Source: Chloroflexota bacterium (lineage in GTDB: Bacteria > Chloroflexota > Dehalococcoidia > GIF9 > UBA5620). Taken from it: 10,842 nucleotides of DNA. Position 1 is the stretch's first letter. Every line of letters begins with the position of its first letter. This document shows, one piece after another, positions 1 through 5,088 of this stretch. The DNA lies in NCBI GenBank assembly GCA_026389735.1, contig JAPLHH010000181.1, forward strand, positions 1 through 10,842, given 5' to 3'. Under the pieces are notes generated by a model. That model was not told where the DNA came from, did no database searches, and worked only from the letters and a program-made list of their open reading frames with translations. The position numbers and the translations under genes are program-made.

Positions 1-1
1 C

Positions 2-340
2 GGTATAGCCACTCTTGAGCACTTGACTGCCGAGATAATGGGTGTTATTGGTGATGAACTGGCTGGCAGGGAGAAAGACTTCGTAACTATCGACGCCCAT
101 ACTTTCGAGGTCGATGCTGGCCTCAGGGTGGAGGAAGTTAATGAGGAATTGGATTTAAGTTTGCCTACCGGTGATTATGAGACTGTGGCTGGTTTCATTC
201 TGAGCCATCTGGAGCGCATTCCAAAACAGGGTGAGCACTTAAGGTATAAAGACCTAAAACTGACTATACTTGAAATGCGGGGGCGGAAGATCGAGAGGAT
301 TTTGGTAACCAAGGAAAGGGATGCAGCGCCTGCGCCTTAA
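2..340 (+). CDS. CorC/HlyC-type transporter, C-terminal fragment (5' end outside window)
   Basis: This is the C-terminal part of a membrane transporter or hemolysin-like protein of the DUF21-CBS-CorC_HlyC family, proteins associated with divalent cation export. The reading frame is open from the window edge. It begins GIATLEHLTAEIMGVIGDEL, the usual end of the second CBS domain (family pattern GIVTLEDLxEEIVGEIxDE). The CorC_HlyC domain follows at about residues 30-105 of the visible part, with the typical 'DYETVAGFILSHLERIPKQGE' layout. The membrane DUF21 part would lie upstream. A TTG at 23 is internal to the conserved CBS end and is not the real start. The last 20 bases overlap the next gene, which suggests co-transcription. 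Family assignment is confident; the substrate is not known. Confidence 0.88.
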   Translation, partial: GIATLEHLTAEIMGVIGDELAGREKDFVTIDAHTFEVDAGLRVEEVNEELDLSLPTGDYETVAGFILSHLERIPKQGEHLRYKDLKLTILEMRGRKIERILVTKERDAAPAP

Positions 341-962
341 GTTTAACCGCAGTGAAGAACTTAAGTTCCTTTCGCACTTAGATTTGATGAGGCTTTGGGA
401 GAGGGCTTTACGTCGGGCTGGACTCCCGCTAGCTTATTCGGAAGGTTTTACTCCTCATCCGCAGATTGCTCTGGCAGCACCTCTATCAGTAGGTGTGACC
501 AGCGAGGCTGAGCTAATGGATGTATTCTTGTCCCGATGGGTGCCTCCGCAATCTTTTATCACTCAGGTAAGCAAGCAATTATCTTGCGGGATTGATTTAC
601 TGGAGGCTTGGCCAGTTGGACCGAAAGCTCCGTCACTCCAATCTCAGGTTAGATTCATAGAATATAAGGTTGAGGTAGAGATTGAGCAGGGGTGCGAAGA
701 AGTGGAGTTAGCTTTACAATCTTTCCTTTCAGCCAAGGAACTACCGTGGCACCATTTCAGAGATACAGGAGCCCGCTACTATGATTTGCGTGCCCTGGTG
801 GATGGCCTGTGGCTTATTGATTGCCACGATTCTTTGTGTGTTTTGGGAATGAGATTGTGCTGCGATGAAAAGGGCGCTGGCAGGCCAGAGCAAGTGACTA
901 AGGCTCTGGGTTTCTCTCGGCATCCTGAGTCCATCCACCGCACCAAGCTAATTCTGAGATGA
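321..962 (+). CDS. DUF2344 / TIGR03936 radical-SAM-associated protein
   Basis: This 213-residue protein matches the DUF2344 (TIGR03936) family, which is usually encoded beside, or fused to, a B12-binding-type radical SAM protein (TIGR03960). Its biochemical role is not established. Family landmarks near the N-terminus are RLRLKFNRSEELKFLSHLD (residues 3-21), an aromatic/basic helix (LWERALRRAGLPLAYSEG) and GFTPHP (42-47), followed by a P-L-x-VG segment. Length is normal for a stand-alone member. The ATG lies inside the end of the CorC-type gene (20-base overlap), so translation is probably coupled. No radical SAM gene is visible nearby; it could be upstream of the window or elsewhere in the genome. 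Confidence 0.85.
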   Translation: MQRLRLKFNRSEELKFLSHLDLMRLWERALRRAGLPLAYSEGFTPHPQIALAAPLSVGVTSEAELMDVFLSRWVPPQSFITQVSKQLSCGIDLLEAWPVGPKAPSLQSQVRFIEYKVEVEIEQGCEEVELALQSFLSAKELPWHHFRDTGARYYDLRALVDGLWLIDCHDSLCVLGMRLCCDEKGAGRPEQVTKALGFSRHPESIHRTKLILR

Positions 963-980
963 AGAGAATCTGGTTAAGTA

Positions 981-2111
981 ATGCAGTTAACAGAGCCCCA
1001 TCTAGATATTAAGCGTCAAGAACTGGCTAAGAAATACGCCAGGCTTATGAGATGGCTATCCTTTGTTGAGTTGGCAGTAGTCGGTGCTCTGCTGTTAGTA
1101 CTTGTTTTCGGCGGTGTCTCAGCCAGAATGAGCTATTTTTTGTCTTTTCCTCAACCTTGGGCTTCGGCTTTGTATTTTGTGATTTTAGTGGTTGGCCTGA
1201 GTATAATCATGATGCCGTTGACTTACTATCAAGGCTTTATCCTGCCGCGGCGATGCGGTTTGTTAAATCAAAAGCTTGGTGCCTGGCTAGCGGATAGAGC
1301 CAAAGCCTCAGCCTTAAGCGTCTTATTGGGTTTGGGAATAGTTATTGTCGTTTACTGGTTATTAGACCGCTTCTCAGACGTCTGGTGGCTGTGGGCTGGC
1401 ATATTGTTGTTGCTGCTCAGTTTGCTTTTAACACGGCTGACGCCGACTTTGCTCTTGCCTATTTTCTTTAAGTTAGAACCTCTTGGTGATGTGGAGCTTA
1501 AGCAAAGGTTGATGAATCTGGCAAAGCGGGCACATGCCCAGATTGTTGGTGTGTTTACCATGGATTTGAGCAGTAAAGGCACTACAGCTAATGCTATGTT
1601 AGCAGGTTTGGGCAAGACGAGAAGCATTATTCTCAGTGATACTCTGCTCCAGCAATACACTTCAGAGGAGATCGAAGTAATATTGGCGCATGAATTAGGC
1701 CATCACCTCCATCGGGATATTCCCAAGCTTATTGCTGTTCAAGCTGTCATGGTTTTGCTAGCCTTCTATCTGGCTGGTCTGGTTTTAAAAGCCAGTCTTA
1801 TGCCGTTGGATTTTCAAGGGATTGCCGATGTAGCGGCTTTTCCTCTTCTATTTCTGTTTTTGGCCGCTTTTGGCCTAATGGTAACGCCATTGATTAATGC
1901 CTACAGTCGTTACATAGAGACATCGGCTGACGAAGCCGCCCTGGAGCTGACGGCTGACCCACAGGCTTTCATCACAGCAATGACCAAGCTCACTGACCAA
2001 AATCTGACTGTGGCCGATCCCAGTCGCTGGGTGGAGTTTCTATTTTATGACCATCCCCCGTATACTAAGCGGGTTGGTTTGGCTCGACGCTATAATCTGA
2101 AAGTTTCTTAA
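981..2111 (+). CDS. M48 family membrane zinc metalloprotease (Ste24/CAAX protease-like)
   Basis: A 376-residue integral membrane protease of peptidase family M48A. Hydrophobic segments lie at about residues 30-48, 62-82, 108-128, 135-157, 250-270 and 285-305. The zinc site is complete: HELGH at 237-241 supplies two histidines and the catalytic glutamate, and E313 in IETSADEA is the expected third ligand, with D317 after it. The stretch YYQGFILPRRCGLLNQ resembles the Ste24 N-terminal domain. Bacterial members are thought to act in membrane-protein quality control; the substrate here is unknown. The gene starts 18 bases after the previous stop. No strong Shine-Dalgarno sequence is visible, so it may depend on upstream translation. 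An AGGAGG overlaps and follows its own stop codon and belongs to downstream signals. Confidence 0.9.
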   Translation: MQLTEPHLDIKRQELAKKYARLMRWLSFVELAVVGALLLVLVFGGVSARMSYFLSFPQPWASALYFVILVVGLSIIMMPLTYYQGFILPRRCGLLNQKLGAWLADRAKASALSVLLGLGIVIVVYWLLDRFSDVWWLWAGILLLLLSLLLTRLTPTLLLPIFFKLEPLGDVELKQRLMNLAKRAHAQIVGVFTMDLSSKGTTANAMLAGLGKTRSIILSDTLLQQYTSEEIEVILAHELGHHLHRDIPKLIAVQAVMVLLAFYLAGLVLKASLMPLDFQGIADVAAFPLLFLFLAAFGLMVTPLINAYSRYIETSADEAALELTADPQAFITAMTKLTDQNLTVADPSRWVEFLFYDHPPYTKRVGLARRYNLKVS

Positions 2112-2137
2112 GGAGGTAAGCGATTAATAATCTCGCC

Positions 2138-2261
2138 TGTCATTGCGAGCCCTTCGCCCCATGTCATTCTGAGCGCAGCGAAGAATCTCACACGTCTCAG
2201 GGTAAACTCCGCGAAGCGGTGACCGGAGATTGCCACGTCGCTAGCGCTCCTCGCAATGACA
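2138..2261. repeat. MITE-like palindromic repeat element 1
   Basis: The ends are perfect 12-bp inverted repeats: TGTCATTGCGAG at 2138-2149 and CTCGCAATGACA at 2250-2261. Inside is a second, unpaired end of the sister type (TGTCATTCTGAG at 2162-2173, followed by GCGCAGCGAAGAATCTCA), so the element looks nested or chimeric. A small hairpin, CTCCG (2207-2211) with CGGAG (2224-2228), lies in its right half. There is no coding content. Repeats of this sequence type are common between genes in many uncultured-lineage genomes. Transcribed, it could form a long hairpin between the protease and phosphatase genes. Confidence 0.8.
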
Positions 2262-2274
2262 AAAACGCTCTCTA

Positions 2275-2289
2275 GGGAGGTGTGCGATT
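2275..2289 (+). promoter_or_regulatory. Shine-Dalgarno sequence and ATT start of the histidine phosphatase
   Basis: GGGAGG at 2275-2280 lies six bases before ATT at 2287-2289, which is ideal initiation spacing. The frame is closed upstream by TGA at 2257-2259, and no ATG, GTG or TTG occurs in frame between that stop and codon 36. The conserved RHGE motif starts at codon 7. The GTG at 2282 is in another frame and only one base from the Shine-Dalgarno core. Confidence 0.6.
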
Positions 2290-2898
2290 AGACTCATTCT
2301 GGTTAGGCATGGTGAAACCGCTTGGAATCGGGAACGACGGATTCAGGGTGGCAGCAGTGACGTTGAGTTAAGTGAGTTCGGGAGAAAACAGGTGGAGAGG
2401 TTGGGGCTGGCATTAAAGGAAACGAGAATCGACGCCATTTATTCCAGCCCATTAAAACGTGCTTTAGATACAGCCATGGCCATTGCCAGCCACCATCAGT
2501 TGGCGGTGCAAGTTGAGTCCGATTTGCGGGAGATGGAGGTTGGTGAGCTTGAAGGTGTATCTACAGCTGAGATTGGTGCTAGTTTTAGCCAGTTTTTGCT
2601 CCAGTGGCGGCAGGGGCAGGGCTTGGAGAAATTGCCTGGCGGTGAGAGTGTAGTTGATTTGGCGGACAGGATGTGGGCGACCGTTCAGTTCATAATCAAG
2701 AAGCATCAGCAGGAAACAGTAGTGGTGGTGAGCCATTTCTTCGCAGTTGTGGTCACTATCTGCAAGGCTCTTGGATGGCCGCTGACTCGCTTAGAGCGGA
2801 TTAGAGTACAGACTGGCAGTATTAGTATAATTGACTTGGGAGATGGGCGTCCTCATCTCGTGTTGCTGGGTGATACCTGTCATCTGAGAGAGGGTTAG
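2287..2898 (+). CDS. Histidine phosphatase family protein (phosphoglycerate mutase-like), ATT start
   Basis: A 203-residue cytosolic phosphatase of the histidine phosphatase (PGAM/CobC) superfamily. The N-terminus reads IRLILVRHGETAWNRE, with the phospho-accepting H8 in RHGE at residues 7-10. Other active-site residues are R58 in SSPLKRALDTA, the acid-base E82 in REMEVGELEG, and the second histidine H150 in VVVVSHFFAVV. Length and motif order fit the alpha-ribazole phosphatase / general phosphatase branch; the substrate cannot be told from sequence, and no cobalamin genes are nearby. The first conventional start codon in frame, GTG at 2392, would remove the catalytic RHGE, so ATT at 2287 is chosen. 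A small indel in the start region is the alternative explanation. The gene lies between two repeat elements. Confidence 0.85.
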   Translation: MRLILVRHGETAWNRERRIQGGSSDVELSEFGRKQVERLGLALKETRIDAIYSSPLKRALDTAMAIASHHQLAVQVESDLREMEVGELEGVSTAEIGASFSQFLLQWRQGQGLEKLPGGESVVDLADRMWATVQFIIKKHQQETVVVVSHFFAVVVTICKALGWPLTRLERIRVQTGSISIIDLGDGRPHLVLLGDTCHLREG

Positions 2899-2914
2899 GT
2901 TTGGCAACATTGCC

Positions 2915-2989
2915 TGTCATTCTGAAGGAGCGGAGCGACTGAAGAATCTGACTCAATATGTAGATCCTTCGCTTTCGCTCAGGATGACA
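2915..2989. repeat. MITE-like palindromic repeat element 2
   Basis: The ends are TGTCATTCTGA (2915-2925) and TCAGGATGACA (2979-2989), inverted repeats with one mismatch. The interior extends the pairing: GAGCGGAGCGACTGAAGAATCT on the left faces AGATCCTTCGCTTTCGCTC on the right around a short loop. It is the sister type of element 1 and shares the TGTCATTCTGA end found unpaired inside that element. It occupies most of the gap between the phosphatase stop and tilS. Confidence 0.8.
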
Positions 2990-3013
2990 AGTGAGCTCAG
3001 GATGACAAATGAG
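2978..3013. repeat. 18-bp tandem duplication at the end of repeat element 2, running into tilS
   Basis: CTCAGGATGACAAGTGAG (2978-2995) is followed directly by CTCAGGATGACAAATGAG (2996-3013), differing at one base. The second copy carries an AGGA six bases before ATG at 3009, which is the furthest upstream start available to tilS. The first copy has GTG at the same place. The repeat terminus therefore contributes, or imitates, a translation start. Confidence 0.8.
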
Positions 3014-4460
3014 CAGTGTCAGGGGGTTAGATTTGGATAGGAAAGAAAAAACGCTGGAACAAAGAGCCATCAAATTTATCCATGAGCGTAATCTTTTTTC
3101 AGCTGGTGACAAGCTGGTGGTGGCGGTGTCCGGGGGGGGCGACTCGGTGTGTTTGCTCCATATCCTGGCGCAGTGGCGAAAAGAGCTGGGTGTGGAACTG
3201 CATGTAGCTCATCTCAATCACCAGCTTCGAGGTGCCGAATCTGATTCTGATGACAGTTATGTTTCTGATTTGGCACGTAGGCTGGATGTGTCAGCAACGA
3301 TTGAGTGTCGAGACGTAGCAGCATATCGTGACCAAAAAGGTGGCTCATTAGAGGAAGCTGCCCGAGAGGTGCGCTATAGCTTCCTGACTGAGGTAGCTAG
3401 GGGGATAGGTACCTCTAAGGTGGTGGTGGCGCACACCCGTGACGACCATATTGAGACCATTGTGATGCATTTGCTGCGTGGGGCAGGCACAACTGGACTG
3501 CGTGGTCTGCAGCCTCGTTCCGTATTGCCATACGGCGAAAACAGTAGCCAGCTTGAAGTAGTGCGTCCATTGCTTGAAGTTACCCGGCAGGAAACATTGG
3601 ACTACTGCCAGCGATACAACCTGGCTCCGCGCAGCGATTCTTCCAATGTATCGCTTTCTTTTCTTAGAAACCGTGTCCGTCTTGAGCTGCTACCTGTGCT
3701 CAGAAGCTATAACCCCAGCATTGACAAAGTTTTGCTCAGGCTGGCGGATATTGCCGGAGGTGACATCTCCTTTATCGAGGAACAAGCCTCATTGCTGTGG
3801 AAGGAGTTGGCCAGGGAAGAAGGTGACGTAATCTACTTGAATATGAGCAAGATGGTTGCTTCGCCGCGTGCTATGCAGAGGCAAATCTTTAGAAGGGCAG
3901 TCAAGCAACTTCGAGGAAATCTCAAGGATGTTGAGGCCGACCACATTGAGGCAATGATAGATTTCCTATCAAAACCGGCGGGTAAGAAGTTATGCCTGCC
4001 GGATGGCCTGACGTTGTCTACAGAATATGGTCGTCTGGTTTTGGCCTCGGCTCAGGCTTCAATATGCCCATTACCTCCTCTTAAAGGTGTATCCAATATT
4101 AATATTCCCGGCGAAACTGATTTGCCTGGCTGGCGGGTTAGAGCAGATATAATTCAAGAGGTGGTTGGCGACGAAAATGGTCTTGCTGCCAGCTTTGATT
4201 TGGATAAGGTTGGAAAAGAATTGACAGTGCGGCGGCGCAGGCCGGGTGACCGTTTTCAACCTTTGGGTATGAGTCAAACCAAAAAACTCCAGGACTTTAT
4301 GGTTGATTCCAGGATTCCCCGTTCCTGGAGAGACCGAGTGCCATTGATTTGCTCACCTAAGCAAATCTTGTGGGTAGTCGGCTGGAGAATAGATGATAGG
4401 GTTAAAGTTACTGGAAACACGAAAGAGGTCCTGCGTCTACAGCTTGAAAGGTTAACCTGA
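3009..4460 (+). CDS. tilS: tRNA(Ile)-lysidine synthase
   Basis: TilS uses ATP to attach lysine to C34 of the CAU-anticodon tRNA-Ile, making lysidine so that AUA is read as isoleucine; it is normally essential. The PP-loop ATPase motif SGGGDS is at residues 41-46 and is encoded in a run of eight G. NHQLRG, EEAAREVRYSF, DDHIET and DSSNVSLSFLRNRVR follow as in the family. A middle substrate-binding region spans roughly 270-340. The C-terminal TilS domain begins near 405, with RRRRPGDRF (PGDRF at about 412-416) and KLQDFMVDSRIPRSWRDRVP. The full length of 483 residues is normal. The start is uncertain: ATG 3009 lies in the repeat end, while TTG 3033 is in frame, preceded by AGGGGG at 3021-3026 with six-base spacing, and gives an N-terminus closer to the conserved region. 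Confidence 0.95.
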   Translation: MSSVRGLDLDRKEKTLEQRAIKFIHERNLFSAGDKLVVAVSGGGDSVCLLHILAQWRKELGVELHVAHLNHQLRGAESDSDDSYVSDLARRLDVSATIECRDVAAYRDQKGGSLEEAAREVRYSFLTEVARGIGTSKVVVAHTRDDHIETIVMHLLRGAGTTGLRGLQPRSVLPYGENSSQLEVVRPLLEVTRQETLDYCQRYNLAPRSDSSNVSLSFLRNRVRLELLPVLRSYNPSIDKVLLRLADIAGGDISFIEEQASLLWKELAREEGDVIYLNMSKMVASPRAMQRQIFRRAVKQLRGNLKDVEADHIEAMIDFLSKPAGKKLCLPDGLTLSTEYGRLVLASAQASICPLPPLKGVSNINIPGETDLPGWRVRADIIQEVVGDENGLAASFDLDKVGKELTVRRRRPGDRFQPLGMSQTKKLQDFMVDSRIPRSWRDRVPLICSPKQILWVVGWRIDDRVKVTGNTKEVLRLQLERLT

Positions 4461-4714
4461 TGGCAGTGGATTTGGAGTTGCGTTTAAGGCGGCTCACGGT
4501 AGACGAGGCTTTGCCCAAGCTTGACCGCTACCTTAATGCCGCCTTCATGGCCGGTTTGTCTTCTGTACGCATTGTCCATGGCAAGGGGACAGGGGTGCTG
4601 CGTCAAGCAGTACACGAGACGCTGGCAGAACATCCTCTGGTCAAGTCCTTCCGGTATGGTGACTGGGGTGAGGGGGGTGCCGGGGTCACAGTCGTTGAGC
4701 TGGCGAATCATTAG
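4460..4714 (+). CDS. Small stand-alone Smr-domain protein
   Basis: This 84-residue protein is almost entirely an Smr domain, the module at the C-terminus of MutS2. It has the N-terminal LELRLRRLTVDEAL segment (family LDLRGxxxxEA), an amphipathic helix, and the signature HGKGTGVLRQAVHETLAEHPLVKSF-like core at about residues 40-64, ending in GAGVTVVEL. Smr domains bind or nick nucleic acids, and related proteins act on DNA junctions or on stalled ribosomes and mRNA; which applies here is unknown. The start ATG overlaps the tilS stop (TGATG at 4458-4462), so translation is coupled. No MutS2 ATPase part is present, so this is a free-standing form, not a broken mutS2. Confidence 0.88.
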   Translation: MAVDLELRLRRLTVDEALPKLDRYLNAAFMAGLSSVRIVHGKGTGVLRQAVHETLAEHPLVKSFRYGDWGEGGAGVTVVELANH

Positions 4715-4906
4715 CTATCTGCGTCGGTCCTTAAGCGGAAACTGGATAACATCGAGGCGACCGGCGTTGACATAATCGTTACCAACTGCCTGCCCTGCGT
4801 CCTTCAACTCAGGGGTGGCCTGGATAAGCGCCAGAGTCACATAACAATGATGCACAGTGCCAACAGGTGCAATTCCCAAATTCAAAGCTTTCCTGTTGCA
4901 ACTTAG
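4715..4906 (+). pseudogene. Decayed C-terminal remnant of a GlcF-like (CCG-domain) Fe-S oxidoreductase subunit
   Basis: The frame beginning near 4718 reads VLKRKLDNIEATGVDIIVTN, then CLPCVLQLRGGLDKR and ITMMHSAN, before losing resemblance and stopping at TAG 4904. This matches the last cysteine-rich (CCG) domain of glycolate oxidase / lactate utilisation Fe-S subunits (pattern K-NI-ATGADVIVTxCPGCxLQL...GL...V-H). The normal CPGC appears as CLPC, and the whole upstream protein, including the ferredoxin part and first CCG domain, is missing. There is no start codon with a ribosome site. The remnant is in the same frame as the Smr gene and separated from it only by that gene's TAG. I infer a leftover of a rearrangement at the edge of the accessory insert. 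Confidence 0.6.
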
Positions 4907-4989
4907 ACAGACGAGAGGACTACCTGAAGAGTTTTGGCCATAACTGGCTTGGGGGACTCTCTTTACATATGAAAACTGGTTATGTTATC

Positions 4990-5019
4990 TTGTAAGAAGC
5001 ATCGTAAGCGAGATATAAT
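4990..5019 (+). promoter_or_regulatory. Predicted sigma-70-type promoter for the helicase gene
   Basis: A perfect -10 hexamer TATAAT (5014-5019) is preceded at 18-base spacing by TTGTAA (4990-4995), a four-of-six match to TTGACA. Transcription would begin near 5026. The stretch from the remnant's stop (4907) to here holds nothing else I recognise. The position fits a promoter for the helicase, which has no close upstream gene on its strand. Confidence 0.45.
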
Positions 5020-5033
5020 GTCTATAGGGGGAA

Positions 5034-5081
5034 ATGATGATCTGTAGCAGAAATCTGAGGTCTGAGGAGGTTATATTTTAA
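5034..5081 (+). CDS. Possible short leader ORF upstream of the helicase
   Basis: ATG 5034 (or ATG 5037) opens a frame of 15 codons (MMICSRNLRSEEVIF) plus TAA at 5079-5081, ending seven bases before the helicase ATG. AGGGGG at 5026-5031 precedes it; spacing is short for the first ATG and good (five bases) for the second. The strongest ribosome-site-like sequence in the region, GAGGAGG (5064-5070), lies inside this ORF and is too far (18 bases) from the helicase ATG to serve it ideally. It could be a leader peptide coupling translation, or chance. Confidence 0.25.
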   Translation: MMICSRNLRSEEVIF

Positions 5082-5088
5082 GGTAATT

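Larger units (their letters stand above)
2112..2290. repeat. 15-bp near-identical direct repeats flanking a palindromic element
   Basis: GGAGGTAAGCGATTA at 2112-2126 and GGAGGTGTGCGATTA at 2276-2290 match at 13 of 15 positions. They bracket the inverted-repeat element at 2138-2261. Each copy contains a Shine-Dalgarno core (GGAGG) followed six bases later by ATT. This could be a diverged target duplication made on insertion, or a local duplication. Only the second copy leads into the histidine phosphatase frame; the first opens a frame that ends at the TAG at 2289-2291 and looks like a relic. Confidence 0.6.

Noticed and set aside
2112..2291. Reading frame from the first GGAGG-N6-ATT block through repeat element 1
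   Set aside because: It translates only repeat sequence and stops at TAG 2289-2291; it is most likely a relic of duplication.
2822..3112. Minus-strand 96-codon ORF containing CHPERKRRI and QSLRSFRMTG
   Set aside because: This is the translation of repeat element 2; such CHPER...RMTG peptides are a known artefact of this repeat type. It overlaps the tilS start and the phosphatase end.
4521..4775. Plus-strand 84-codon ORF overlapping smr and the remnant
   Set aside because: It is out of frame with both the Smr domain and the GlcF-like remnant and shows no family pattern.
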